The notes: generated by a model not told the origin, from the sequence alone. DNA of 38,086 nucleotides from Bacteroidota bacterium (GCA_018266615.1 JAFEAB010000016.1:1-38086), one strand, 5' to 3'. Positions 1 through 8,334 are shown, counted from the first letter of the stretch. Program-made: numbers and translations.

Positions 1-1095
1 ACAAACGCATCCGATGCTACCGGATTAAAACCCCTTGCCTATTTAAAAACAGGGCTTGCCTATTATAACAGCAACGATAATAAAAATGCACTGCAAGCCT
101 ATAAAAGCCTGATTCAAAAGTATCCCCAAAGTTCGGAGGCCTCTGAAGCTACTTCTATCATCCGGGATATCTATGTGGAAGAGGGAAAACCGGAGGAGTA
201 TGTGGCCCTGATGCGTGAAAACGGAGTAAATGTTTCTGTTTCTGAAGCCGACTCGCTCAGTTTTGCTGCGGCTATGATTAAGTACAATAACGGAGATTGC
301 ACCGCTTCCATTCTGAGTTTAGGGAATTACATCAGTAAATTTCCGGATGGGGCCTATGCTACCGAGGCCAATTTTCATTTGGGGGAATGTTTTCAAAAAA
401 ATAAACAATGGAATGAAGCGGTGTCTGCTTATGCAAAAGTGAACCAGAAAGGGGTAGGCCGTTTTTTTGAGAAAGCCACCCTCGAGGCTGCCCGTATCAG
501 TTATTTTGAATTAAAAAATTATGAAGCGGCTAAAACATACTTTTCGGCCGTGATTACAAATGCTGCCAATGCTGAGAATACGCTGGAAGCATTGCGCGGG
601 CTGGTACGCACCTATTACCAGCTTAAGGATTACAGTACGGCCAATGAGTCGGCAAAGGAATTACTCTCCAGGAAAGGAATTAGTACCGATGATAAAGCCA
701 TTGCTTCTTTGGTATTGGGAAAATCGCAACAATTGGGAAACGATTGTAATGCCGCCATCAGTTCATTTAAATCGGTTGCTGCCGTTAATAAATCTTCCTG
801 GGGCGCAGAAGCCCGGTATGAGGTTGCACATTGCTACTTCGATATGGGCAACCTTTCAATGGCAGAAAAATCGGCTATGAAGGTAATAAAAGAAACCGGG
901 TCCGATTATTGGATTACGAAAGCCTACATCCTGCTGGGGGATATTTTTATGCAACAGAAAGATTATTTCAATGCCAAAGCAACGTATCAAAGTGTAGCTG
1001 CCAATTCCGGTATTCCCGAATTGAAATCGGAAGCCAATCAGAAACTGGAACGTGCTATCGCAGAAGAAAAACAAAATTCAAAAATTGCCGACTGA
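1..1095 (+). CDS. Tetratricopeptide-repeat protein, 5' end missing
   Basis: The reading frame is open from the first base of the window, so the N-terminus and any signal peptide lie upstream; 364 residues are visible. The protein is helical and repetitive, with TPR-type units such as AYLKTGLAYYNSNDNKNALQ, then FHLGECFQKNKQWNEAVSAY and ARYEVAHCYFDMGNLSMAEK. The spacing and the conserved small and aromatic positions match TPRs of the YbgF, BamD and outer-membrane assembly type. TPR arrays act as protein-binding scaffolds, and this one probably sits in the periplasm or at the inner face of the outer membrane. It ends 14 bp before an outer-membrane barrel gene on the same strand, so the two are likely co-transcribed and may work together. 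The TPR assignment is firm; the exact partner and role are not visible. Confidence 0.85.
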   Translation, partial: TNASDATGLKPLAYLKTGLAYYNSNDNKNALQAYKSLIQKYPQSSEASEATSIIRDIYVEEGKPEEYVALMRENGVNVSVSEADSLSFAAAMIKYNNGDCTASILSLGNYISKFPDGAYATEANFHLGECFQKNKQWNEAVSAYAKVNQKGVGRFFEKATLEAARISYFELKNYEAAKTYFSAVITNAANAENTLEALRGLVRTYYQLKDYSTANESAKELLSRKGISTDDKAIASLVLGKSQQLGNDCNAAISSFKSVAAVNKSSWGAEARYEVAHCYFDMGNLSMAEKSAMKVIKETGSDYWITKAYILLGDIFMQQKDYFNAKATYQSVAANSGIPELKSEANQKLERAIAEEKQNSKIAD

Positions 1096-1109
1096 AAACA
1101 GAACGAGAA

Positions 1110-2750
1110 ATGAATCGATATATTAAACATGCCCTGTTGGTTTTATTGCCTATAGGAGCCGGTATGAATGTCTTTGCCCAACGGGATACAACAAGACAAT
1201 CTATTAATATTACCACTTCCTTTAAACCGGTATTACGCAACGCAGTGAAAGTAAACCTATCCGGTTCTCAATTATTATCAGACAGTGTGGCCACCGTGAG
1301 GCCTTATATTGTTCCTTCGCAAAACCTATTTTATGCATATCAGCCTGTGGCTGTGAAACCTTTGGTGCTGCAACAGGATACATCTATTTTTTTGGGGGAC
1401 CGAAATTATGTGAAAGCAGGCTTCGGAAACCTCCTTACCCCTTATGCAGAAGCCGGGCTGGGTTTTGGCGATGGAAAATCCATGCTGATTAACCTGTACG
1501 GCAGGTACATTTCCTCTAAAGGAAAAATCGAACACCAGAAATACAGTTTATTTGACGCCAAAGCAACAGGCAGTTATTTTACCGATAAACTGGAAATTGC
1601 AGGGGCAATAACGATGGCCCAGCATTATTACAGGTTGTACGGATACGATCATAATTTGTACCATTACAACAATAAGGATGTACAGCAACTGTTGCAAGAC
1701 CTGAACCTGAAAGCCTGGGTTAGAAATATCCGGCAAAATGATTTTCAATTGAGTTATAACCCATCTCTTAGTTTGGACCTGTTCAGTAACCGGAACCGCC
1801 TGAATGAAACCGGGTTTGTTGTGGATCTGCCGGTAGAAAAGCGGTTTGGCGATAATTTTGCCCTAAAAGTTGCCGCCAGGGCCAACCTTACCTATTACAG
1901 CACCCGTGGCCTTGCAGCGGCGGATACCAGTTTTAGTAATAACGTTTTTCAATTGCAACCCGATTTTACCTATAGTTCCCCGGCGCTGAATATTAATGCC
2001 GGTGTAATTCCTACCTGGTATGGAAGTAAGATGAAGGTCCTGCCTAACGTTTATGCAGAAGCGCAAATATCCGAAGATGTACTTTCGGTTCAGGCAGGAT
2101 TCGTGGGGAGATATGTAAAAAATACGTATCAGAATCTTTCTGAAATAAATTCCTATCTGGCCCGGTTTACATCTCAAACAAATACCCTTGAAACAGAATA
2201 TTACGGGGGAATTAAAGCCAATTTTGGAAAGCACTTTAAACTTAATGCCAAAGCCGGTTTAGTGCATTACGAGAACCTGGCCTTATTTGTGAATGATACA
2301 CTCACTGATGGTAAGGCATTTAATGTTTTGTACGAACCCAAAGCCAATAATTTCAGGATCCGGGGAGATTTAAGTTATGTGGAGAAGGACAAGTTTAGCG
2401 CCAGTGCCGGAATAACCTTTAATGGGTACACCGGCCTTAAACAAAATGCAAGGGCATGGGGCACCCAACCCATTGAACTCAACGCATCCGTTCGCTGGTG
2501 GGCCTTTAACCAGGTAATGTTAAAGGCCGATTTTGAATTCTTCGCCGGTAGTTATTACCTGGAGAAAGGGAATTTATCCGACCGGACTAAACCCGGTGCC
2601 GACCTAAGTGCGGGGGCAGAATTCCGGATTAATAAACAGTTTAGCGCCTGGCTCAATATCAATAATATATTTAATAATAAATACGAACGTTGGCACAGGT
2701 ATGAGGTCTACGGCCTAAATTTACTGGGCGGAATCAGGTTTAATTTTTAG
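1110..2750 (+). CDS. Outer-membrane beta-barrel protein, TonB-receptor-like C-terminal barrel without plug
   Basis: A 546-residue protein. The frame is open much further upstream, but that stretch lies over the TPR gene. The ATG at 1110 begins a clear signal peptide (MNRYIKHALLVLLPIGAGMN, then VFAQ, cleavage near residue 24), so I chose it. The mature part alternates aromatic and polar residues in amphipathic strands and ends in ...GLNLLGGIRFNF, a terminal-Phe beta-signal for barrel insertion by the Bam machinery. The motif NNIFNNKYERW near the end is typical of the last strands of TonB-dependent receptors. I see no recognisable plug domain, TonB box or carboxypeptidase-like domain, so it is better called a barrel protein than a true TonB receptor. 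It lies between the TPR gene and the HU-like gene, with 4 bp to the latter. The substrate is unknown. Confidence 0.75.
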   Translation: MNRYIKHALLVLLPIGAGMNVFAQRDTTRQSINITTSFKPVLRNAVKVNLSGSQLLSDSVATVRPYIVPSQNLFYAYQPVAVKPLVLQQDTSIFLGDRNYVKAGFGNLLTPYAEAGLGFGDGKSMLINLYGRYISSKGKIEHQKYSLFDAKATGSYFTDKLEIAGAITMAQHYYRLYGYDHNLYHYNNKDVQQLLQDLNLKAWVRNIRQNDFQLSYNPSLSLDLFSNRNRLNETGFVVDLPVEKRFGDNFALKVAARANLTYYSTRGLAAADTSFSNNVFQLQPDFTYSSPALNINAGVIPTWYGSKMKVLPNVYAEAQISEDVLSVQAGFVGRYVKNTYQNLSEINSYLARFTSQTNTLETEYYGGIKANFGKHFKLNAKAGLVHYENLALFVNDTLTDGKAFNVLYEPKANNFRIRGDLSYVEKDKFSASAGITFNGYTGLKQNARAWGTQPIELNASVRWWAFNQVMLKADFEFFAGSYYLEKGNLSDRTKPGADLSAGAEFRINKQFSAWLNINNIFNNKYERWHRYEVYGLNLLGGIRFNF

Positions 2751-2754
2751 GCTA

Positions 2755-3399
2755 ATGCAATCCATAGACGAACTCATCGAAATTTTCCTGCTTAAGTATA
2801 GGCGGTGTCCTGTCTTGCATGTGGGTACTCTTTCCTTAACGGATACTCCTGCATCGGCTTCCTTAACCGAGAAAGTGATTTATCCTCCGGGGCAATCTGT
2901 AAGTCTGTTACCCGATGTAATGGATAATTCTGATCTGCTGGAATTTATTTCCCGGCGCCGGGAAATAAGTGCTGATTTAGCCTTGCAGGAATTGTCGGCA
3001 TTTTCCCGGGAGTTGAAGCTTCTGATGGGGAAGGAGGAAAAACAAATGCCCTCCATTGGATGCTTTTTTATTGCCCCCGATGGGTACCTCGATTTTAAAA
3101 GTTCAGAGGCCACTTTTGCCCCCGGAATACCGGTGCGGGCTGAATGGGTTATTCATCCGGAAGCTTCTCATAGTATCAGGGTGGGAGATAAGGAAACAAA
3201 TACAACTGAAATGTCGGCCTATTTCAATGAAAGGGGAAAATCGAAAAGGCAATGGGGTTGGTTGATCCCCCTGATCATGGCATTGGTTGCTGCGGGGTTA
3301 ATCGGATATTATTATTCGAGACCCCATCCTTCTGAAACAGGAGGAAATGGAACCCCTATTTCTGTGAAGCCTGTTGAAACAACCTATTCTACGGAATAA
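2755..3399 (+). CDS. CCDC81-like HU-domain protein with one membrane segment
   Basis: A 214-residue protein, separated by only 4 bp from the barrel gene, so translation is probably coupled. Residues about 1-110 resemble the Bacteroidota CCDC81-like prokaryotic HU domains: an N-terminal helix (IDELIEIFLLKYRRCPVLHV), a PPG-containing strand, a D-(N)-DLLEFIS segment followed by a helix, then LLMGKEEKQMPSIGCFFIAP with the strand pattern of a divergent HU fold. A basic stretch (GKSKRQWG) is followed by a single transmembrane helix near residues 166-188 and a short polar tail. In this family the HU fold would face the cytoplasm, with a C-terminal part outside; here that outer part is very short and no SPOR domain is left. 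The HU assignment rests on pattern memory and is moderate. DNA binding has not been shown for such domains as far as I can state. Confidence 0.55.
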   Translation: MQSIDELIEIFLLKYRRCPVLHVGTLSLTDTPASASLTEKVIYPPGQSVSLLPDVMDNSDLLEFISRRREISADLALQELSAFSRELKLLMGKEEKQMPSIGCFFIAPDGYLDFKSSEATFAPGIPVRAEWVIHPEASHSIRVGDKETNTTEMSAYFNERGKSKRQWGWLIPLIMALVAAGLIGYYYSRPHPSETGGNGTPISVKPVETTYSTE

Positions 3400-3447
3400 T
3401 TACATGGCTTATTGCTCGCAAAAATTTCTTCAAATCCAAACCAGGTA

Positions 3448-4341
3448 ATGCAACATCTTAACGCTTGTCCTGCATGCGGCAGCTCTCAAATACAGTTTTG
3501 CTTTAATAGCAGGGATAATAGTGTAAGCCGGCAGGAATTTGCGATTTGGGAATGCAAAGATTGCAGCCTTAGATTTACTCAGGATGTGCCTTCCCAGCAT
3601 GAAATCGGCCCCTTTTACCAAGCGGAGGCCTATATATCCCATACCGATTCTCAAAAGGGATTTATTAATCGGGTCTACCATTTGGTGCGTACGGTAACCA
3701 TGCGCCGGAAATTGAGATTAATTCAAAAAATTTCGGGTATGCCTGCCGGCCGGTTACTGGATATTGGAGCCGGAACCGGTTTGTTTTGCCATACCATGAA
3801 AAATGCAGGATGGAATGTAACCGGACTGGAGCCGGATGTGGAAACCAGGAAATGGGCTAAAGAACACCGGGGCATTGACCTTCTCAGTTCGGATTCTCTT
3901 TTTACACTTGTTGAAGGAGCGGATGTTGTAACCTTGTGGCATGTGCTGGAGCATGTACATGCACTGCACGAATACCTGGATCAAATTGCCAAACTTTTAA
4001 CAGGAAGGGGAAAATTGCTGATTGCGGTTCCCAATTATACTTCCTTCGATGCAAAAAATTATGGAAAGAACTGGGCAGCCTACGATGTACCCCGCCACCT
4101 GTATCATTTTAGCCCCGCAGCTATGGAAAAATTGCTTCAGCATCATGGGTTCAGAGTCCTTTCATTTAAACCCATGTGGTTCGATAGTTTTTATGTTTCC
4201 ATGCTAACGGAAAAGTATAAAGGAAAATTCCCCGGCGTAGTTAGGGCAATTTGCATAGGAGCGCTTTCAAATTTATTTGCCCTGGTAAATACGAAGAAGT
4301 GCAGTTCTGTAATTTATATTGCAGTAAAGAAGCAGATTTAA
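3448..4341 (+). CDS. Class I SAM-dependent methyltransferase with N-terminal zinc ribbon
   Basis: A 297-residue enzyme. The frame could begin at a TTG at 3412. The ATG at 3448, with AGG just upstream, puts the start directly before the zinc-ribbon cysteines and is preferred. C7-x2-C10 and C36-x2-C39 form a probable zinc ribbon. The Rossmann methyltransferase core follows, with motif I RLLDIGAGTG at about 102-111, the acidic ribose-binding residue in GLEPD at about 127-130 and a post-core LWHVLEHV segment. This layout (zinc ribbon plus Methyltransf_23-type fold) is common in enzymes acting on sugars, lipids or small molecules; the substrate cannot be read from sequence. It is the last gene of the + strand run. 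Its stop overlaps the stop of the convergent cyclotransferase gene in the shared TTAA at 4338-4341. Confidence 0.85.
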   Translation: MQHLNACPACGSSQIQFCFNSRDNSVSRQEFAIWECKDCSLRFTQDVPSQHEIGPFYQAEAYISHTDSQKGFINRVYHLVRTVTMRRKLRLIQKISGMPAGRLLDIGAGTGLFCHTMKNAGWNVTGLEPDVETRKWAKEHRGIDLLSSDSLFTLVEGADVVTLWHVLEHVHALHEYLDQIAKLLTGRGKLLIAVPNYTSFDAKNYGKNWAAYDVPRHLYHFSPAAMEKLLQHHGFRVLSFKPMWFDSFYVSMLTEKYKGKFPGVVRAICIGALSNLFALVNTKKCSSVIYIAVKKQI

Positions 4342-5150
4342 TTTAATTGTACTTCATATAATTTCGGCCAACGCTTCCCGGTAATAAAGAGCATATTCCG
4401 CGCGCTGTCATAAGCAATTCCATTTAATACATCGGTTCTTTCCGTTTTCTCCATATCCGGCAATAGGCCGGCAAAATTCAGGATGCCCACTACATGCCCG
4501 CTTTCAGGGTCAATTTTTACGATCCTATCCGTTTGATAAACATTCGCATATACAAATCCATTGATAAATTCCAGTTCATTCAAATCATCAATGGGGCCGC
4601 GGTTGCTTTCAACGGCAATGGTATTTATTACCTTAAAGGTTTCGGGATCTACAAAGTAGAGATTCGAACTACCATCGCTAATAATGAGGTTGGTGCCATT
4701 GTTGGTAATACCCCAACCCTCATAAGGCCAGGGGAAGGTTTTAACAGGTTTAGTAATATCGTTTAGGCCGTAAACATATACGATATGGCTTTGCCAGGTA
4801 AGCTGATATATTTTGTCCTTAAATACCGTAATTCCTTCACCAAAAATTTTGTTGGATCCCATAATATGCTTTTGTTCCACCTTCCCGGTTTTCCAATCGG
4901 TTATCCGGATCGAGGATTGTTCAAAATCACCCGTTCCTTCGTACATTTTACCATTTATGTATTGAAGCCCCTGGGTATAGGCTCCGGTATCGTGAGGGTG
5001 TACGGCTAATACTGTGTACTTCAAATTTACCGGGGCGGGAATTCCTGATCCGGGTTCTTTTGGTACGGGAAGTGTGGGATCATGATCTGGCTGGTTTCCA
5101 TTGCAGGATAGCAACAAAGCCAATACGGCCGGGAGGATAAATTTCTTCAT
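4338..5150 (-). CDS. Glutaminyl-peptide cyclotransferase, lipoprotein
   Basis: A 270-residue protein of the plant/bacterial-type glutamine cyclotransferase family (five-bladed propeller). These enzymes convert N-terminal glutamine of peptides to pyroglutamate and release ammonia. The frame starts at 5171, but the ATG at 5150 opens a textbook lipoprotein signal (MKKFILPAVLALLLSC, lipid Cys at residue 16), so I chose it. The enzyme is therefore expected to be membrane-anchored in the periplasm or at the surface. Family landmarks are present: YTQGLQY near the start of the propeller, GEGITVFKDKIYQLTW, the EGWGIT segment, DLNELEFINGFVYANVYQTD, and LNGIAYD plus FITGKRWPKLYEV at the end. The gene converges on the methyltransferase gene with a 4-bp stop overlap. 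Possible substrates are secreted proteins with N-terminal Gln after signal cleavage; this is inferred, not shown. Confidence 0.9.
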   Translation of the reverse strand: MKKFILPAVLALLLSCNGNQPDHDPTLPVPKEPGSGIPAPVNLKYTVLAVHPHDTGAYTQGLQYINGKMYEGTGDFEQSSIRITDWKTGKVEQKHIMGSNKIFGEGITVFKDKIYQLTWQSHIVYVYGLNDITKPVKTFPWPYEGWGITNNGTNLIISDGSSNLYFVDPETFKVINTIAVESNRGPIDDLNELEFINGFVYANVYQTDRIVKIDPESGHVVGILNFAGLLPDMEKTERTDVLNGIAYDSARNMLFITGKRWPKLYEVQLN

Positions 5151-5227
5151 GTATTGATTTTCAACGCTCAAAATTAGGTCAGGAATAAAAATATCTGCTA
5201 AAAACTATACAAATATGTTTCTTAAAA

Positions 5228-5259
5228 TTTGCATTCCACCAAAACAGAAATTATATTTG
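5228..5259 (+). promoter_or_regulatory. Bacteroidota-type promoter upstream of the M43 protease
   Basis: TTTG at 5228-5231 and TATATTTG at 5252-5259 are 20 bp apart. This fits the Bacteroidota sigma factor consensus TTTG-N19-21-TAnnTTTG exactly. Transcription would begin near 5266 and leave a leader of about 150 nt before the ATG at 5418. That leader contains a 23-bp imperfect direct repeat. Confidence 0.5.
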
Positions 5260-5318
5260 TTTTTACCTCTGAGCCCGATATTCCCGTTTATTTCACACAA
5301 ACCGGAAATGCCGCGCTG

Positions 5319-5367
5319 TTTCCAATTTTCTATTTAGCCGATTCTTTCCAATCCTCTGTTTAGCTGA
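5319..5367. repeat. Imperfect 23-bp direct repeat, period 26 bp
   Basis: The unit TTTCCAATTTTCTATTTAGC at 5319 (continuing CGA to 5341) recurs at 5345-5367 as TTTCCAATCCTCTGTTTAGC plus TGA. I count 19 matches in 23 positions. It lies in the predicted leader of the M43 protease gene. It could be a tandem protein-binding site or a local duplication. Confidence 0.6.
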
Positions 5368-5417
5368 GAACCATATCTTAGAAAGATCATTTTTTAATTT
5401 TTTTCCCCCGTTAAAAA

Positions 5418-6653
5418 ATGAGATTTTTCTTCGGCATTCTACTTATTACAGGATTCAGTTTTCAGGCTTCGGCCCAACGTGAATGTGCAGCGGTTGCAAA
5501 TCGAAATCCGAATTTCCGCAGCCTCGCAAAAGCAAATGCGAATAGGCCCGTAGGACATAGCCGTGATACCATCGTAAACGAGATCATCACCATTCCGGTG
5601 GTAGTGCATGTTTTATATAATAGGCCGGAAGAAAACATCAGCGATGATCAGATATTGTCTCAGATCGAAGTTTTAAATAAAGATTACAGAAGGTTAAATT
5701 CCGATACAATTAACACCCCGGCTCCTTTTAAATCCGTGGCAGCAGATTCCCGCATCATGTTTTGCCTGGCAAAGGTAGCGCCCGATGGAAGGGCTACCAC
5801 CGGGATTGTTCGTAAACACACCAACAATGTTTATTTTCTTTTGGATGACGGGGTTAAGTTTGATGGAGCCGGCGGGGCCGATGCCTGGGATCCATCGCAA
5901 TACCTGAATATTTGGGTTTGTTCCCTCGCCGGAAGGAGTCTGGGATATTCTTCCCTTCCCGGCGATCCTGCCGAAACGGATGGAGTAGTAATTAACTACG
6001 ATGTTTTCGGTTCCCGCGGTCTTCTCCGGGCTCCCTATACCCTGGGCCGTACTGCTACCCATGAAGTTGGCCATTGGCTCGGACTTAAGCACATCTGGGG
6101 CGATACGACCTGTGGTTCGGATGATGTAGATGATACCCCTACCCAATCAAGCTATAATTTCAACTGCCCCAGCTTTCCCAAAATGAGCACTTGTTCTCCC
6201 AATGCAAATGGGGATATGTTCATGAACTTTATGGATTTAACCAATGATGCCTGTATGAATATCTTTACCAATGGGCAAAAACAAAGGATGCGCTCACTCT
6301 TTGCATTAGGTAAACCAAGAAACAGCTTTCTGAATTCTCATGTTTGTGATCCGGGCCAGGCCAATGGCGGCCCGTTGCCTACCGATACGGTTGTCAATAA
6401 TCCGACAGTAGCCTCCGGATTTTCTGTTTTCCCCAACCCGGCCATTAATGTGGTAACGGTTAGCCCTAAAGGCGATTTTGCCCTCGCAAATAAGACCATC
6501 TATGTGTACAATATGGAAGGAAAGATGGTTCTTACTCATAAGTTTTTCTTTAATACAGAGAAAGTAAATATATCTTCCCTGCCGGCAGGTGTGTATATCA
6601 TGTCTTGCGGTGAAGGTAAAAGCAGGGTTACCACCAAACTGGTAAAACTTTAA
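5418..6653 (+). CDS. Secreted zinc metalloprotease, M43 (pappalysin/cytophagalysin) family, with T9SS sorting domain
   Basis: A 411-residue protein. The signal peptide MRFFFGILLITGFSFQASAQ is cut after residue 20. The catalytic domain spans about 50-300. It has the metzincin motif HEVGHWLGLKH at 215-225 (three zinc-binding His and the catalytic Glu216) and a Met-turn in MNFMD at about 269-273, as in cytophagalysins and ulilysin. Paired cysteines (for example near 232, 250, 259 and 279) suit an extracellular enzyme. The C-terminus, from FSVFPNPAINVVTV at about 336, is a type A T9SS sorting domain: PNP motif, VYNMEGKMV, ISSLPAGVYIM and a KLVKL end. The enzyme is therefore probably exported by Sec, crosses the outer membrane by T9SS and loses its tag on the way. 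Its likely role is extracellular protein digestion. It appears monocistronic. Confidence 0.93.
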   Translation: MRFFFGILLITGFSFQASAQRECAAVANRNPNFRSLAKANANRPVGHSRDTIVNEIITIPVVVHVLYNRPEENISDDQILSQIEVLNKDYRRLNSDTINTPAPFKSVAADSRIMFCLAKVAPDGRATTGIVRKHTNNVYFLLDDGVKFDGAGGADAWDPSQYLNIWVCSLAGRSLGYSSLPGDPAETDGVVINYDVFGSRGLLRAPYTLGRTATHEVGHWLGLKHIWGDTTCGSDDVDDTPTQSSYNFNCPSFPKMSTCSPNANGDMFMNFMDLTNDACMNIFTNGQKQRMRSLFALGKPRNSFLNSHVCDPGQANGGPLPTDTVVNNPTVASGFSVFPNPAINVVTVSPKGDFALANKTIYVYNMEGKMVLTHKFFFNTEKVNISSLPAGVYIMSCGEGKSRVTTKLVKL

Positions 6654-6710
6654 TGGATGTGAATCCTCTTTGTTATCCGGGAGGTTGGATGGCTCTTCAT
6701 TAAGGTTTAA

Positions 6711-6741
6711 CTTTTCCACAGGATACCAAAATTTATATTTG
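6711..6741 (+). promoter_or_regulatory. Promoter candidate for the DUF4197 gene
   Basis: TATATTTG at 6734-6741 matches TAnnTTTG. TTTC at 6711-6714, 19 bp upstream, is a 3-of-4 match to the -33 element. Transcription would begin near 6748, inside the palindrome at 6743-6760, giving a leader of only about 15 nt. Confidence 0.45.
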
Positions 6742-6742
6742 T

Positions 6743-6760
6743 ACCTGAAATATTTCAGGT
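6743..6760. promoter_or_regulatory. Perfect 18-bp palindrome between promoter and start codon
   Basis: ACCTGAAATATTTCAGGT equals its own reverse complement. It begins 2 bp after the -7 element, covers the predicted transcription start and ends 2 bp before the ATG at 6763. This placement fits a repressor operator for a dimeric regulator. In RNA it could also form a short hairpin next to the start codon. Confidence 0.6.
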
Positions 6761-6762
6761 CT

Positions 6763-7512
6763 ATGAAGAAAACCATTCTCTTTGCTGCTGTATATTTTGT
6801 ATGCTATGCCGTTGCAGGCCAGGGGCTTCTCGATAAATTGAAAAAACAAACTGAGAAGGATAGTTCGGGCATTCTTTCCGGCGTAAGTAAATCACTTGGT
6901 GGTGGAAGTTCCTTAAGCAACGCGGAAATTATTGATGGACTAAAGGAGGCATTAAAAGTAGGCACCGACAGCAGCCTTTTCCATTTATCAAAATTGGATG
7001 GCTTCTTTTCTAATGCGGCCATTAAAATTCTCATGCCTCCAGAGGCCAAGAAAGTTGAAAGTACGTTACGAAACCTGGGTATGTCTTCCCTGGTTGATAA
7101 AGCCATCTTATCTATGAACCGGGCCGCAGAAGATGCCGCTTCCGGCGTTTCAGGAATTTTTAGAGATGCCATCATGAAGATGACCATTTCAGATGGACTT
7201 TCCATATTACGCGGAGGGAACCATGCCGCTACGGATTATTTGAAAAAGACCACTTCTGCCAGCCTCCGCGAAAAGATGGCTCCGGTTATAAAAAACTCGC
7301 TGAACAAAGTAAATGCCACAGAATATTGGAAAGATGTTTTCTCTGCTTATAACCGTTTCTCTGCCAGCAAAGTAAATACGGATCTCACCGCTTATGTTAC
7401 CGAAAAGGCAATGGACGGGATTTTCTTTTCCGTTGCGGAAGAAGAACAAAAAATCCGGCAGGACCCTGCAGCCCGGGTAACCGATTTACTGAAAAAAGTA
7501 TTTGCAAAATAG
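6763..7512 (+). CDS. DUF4197 family protein, secreted
   Basis: A 249-residue protein matching the DUF4197 family, whose biochemical role is unknown. The frame extends upstream to 6670, but the ATG at 6763 starts a signal peptide (MKKTILFAAVYFVCYAVAGQ) and follows the promoter, so it is chosen. Family features: the GLLDKLKK start of the mature chain, SLSNAEIIDGLKEALKVGTD, AIKILMPPEAKKVESTLRNL, a helical AILSMNRAAEDAA segment, SDGLSILRGGNHAATDYLKK and the C-terminal AMDGIFFSVAEEEQKIRQDP. It is predicted to be periplasmic and mostly helical. No metal or catalytic motif is evident. It has its own promoter, so it is probably monocistronic. Confidence 0.88.
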   Translation: MKKTILFAAVYFVCYAVAGQGLLDKLKKQTEKDSSGILSGVSKSLGGGSSLSNAEIIDGLKEALKVGTDSSLFHLSKLDGFFSNAAIKILMPPEAKKVESTLRNLGMSSLVDKAILSMNRAAEDAASGVSGIFRDAIMKMTISDGLSILRGGNHAATDYLKKTTSASLREKMAPVIKNSLNKVNATEYWKDVFSAYNRFSASKVNTDLTAYVTEKAMDGIFFSVAEEEQKIRQDPAARVTDLLKKVFAK

Positions 7513-7563
7513 GAGGTAACTACGGCTTCATTATCCTATTAGCAACGGATAGGCCGTTTCTCC
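7512..7563 (+). terminator. Possible terminator-like hairpin after the DUF4197 gene
   Basis: Nested inverted repeats start at the stop codon: GGAG/CTCC (7512-7515, 7560-7563), ACGGC/GCCGT (7522-7526, 7553-7557) and TATCC/GGATA (7532-7536, 7547-7551). TATTTCT follows. The U tract is weak, so the terminator role is uncertain. Confidence 0.3.
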
Positions 7564-7749
7564 TATTTCTGCTGATTAAATATTTCGTCCGTTTTAGTTA
7601 ACCTGTGAGGCTTAACCATTCCTTTTTTTGATTGCCTCTTTCAATTAGAAGAAGCAGGATCCACGATTCCTTTTCTCCTTATATTCATTTCATTTAATTT
7701 GCATATTCATTCAGAATCATTATTCGCAGGATAAAGTAAATATGGGTTG

Positions 7750-8310
7750 ATGAAACTCTTCATTAAAAATATGGTTTGCAACCGATGTATAATGGTTGTG
7801 CAAAGTGAATTGGAAAAGTTAGGGTTGGTAAGTAAGGAAATTAAATTGGGAGAAGTTACATTACAGAATGAACCAACTCCGGCAATACGGGAGCGCATGG
7901 AGAAGGCCCTGGAAAAGGTGGGGTTTGAAGTTATCAACGATAAGAAGGGAAGAATAATTGAACAGATAAAGAAAATAATTATTCAACAGGTTCAACAGCC
8001 CGGGGACGGGCCGCAGGAGAAACTATCTTCCATCCTCAGTTCCGGTCTTCATCTGGATTATAATTATATTTCAAACCTCTTTTCTGAAGTGGAAGGCGTT
8101 ACGATAGAAAAATTTTTTATACTCCAGAAGATAGAGAAAGTAAAGGAGTTATTGGTTTACGATGAGTTGTCGCTAAGTGAAATCGCGTTCCGGTTGAATT
8201 TTTCGAGTGTAGCTTATTTAAGTAATCAATTCAAAAAGGTTACCGGTCTTACCCCCGGTTATTTTAAGAAGATAGGCCTTAATAGAAGAAAACCATTGGA
8301 TAAAGTATAA
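7750..8310 (+). CDS. HMA domain fused to AraC-type HTH: probable metal-sensing transcription regulator
   Basis: A 186-residue two-domain protein. Residues 1 to about 62 form a ferredoxin-like heavy-metal-associated domain with the copper-binding loop M8-V-C10-N-R-C13. Then KALEKVGFEVIND resembles the last helix and strand of Atx1/CopZ domains. After a helical linker (about 63-90), residues about 92-180 form an AraC-type DNA-binding domain. Its second HTH is clear: LSLSEIAFRLNFSSVAYLSN, then QFKKVTGLTPGYFKK. The start is ATG 7750; the TTG one codon earlier is less likely. It lies 85 bp upstream of a copper ATPase gene and near a small HMA chaperone, so the natural inference is that it binds Cu(I) through C10/C13 and controls this locus. 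It would replace CueR, CsoR or CopY, none of which is present here. The metal specificity and the sign of regulation are inferred. Confidence 0.85.
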   Translation: MKLFIKNMVCNRCIMVVQSELEKLGLVSKEIKLGEVTLQNEPTPAIRERMEKALEKVGFEVINDKKGRIIEQIKKIIIQQVQQPGDGPQEKLSSILSSGLHLDYNYISNLFSEVEGVTIEKFFILQKIEKVKELLVYDELSLSEIAFRLNFSSVAYLSNQFKKVTGLTPGYFKKIGLNRRKPLDKV

Positions 8311-8334
8311 ATCTTACAAATCATTTCCAAAATT

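Noticed and set aside
831..1109. In-frame upstream extension of the barrel gene
   Set aside because: It lies over the TPR gene; the ATG at 1110 starts a clear signal peptide.
3412..3447. TTG start for the methyltransferase
   Set aside because: The ATG at 3448 with AGG upstream gives a start directly before the zinc ribbon.
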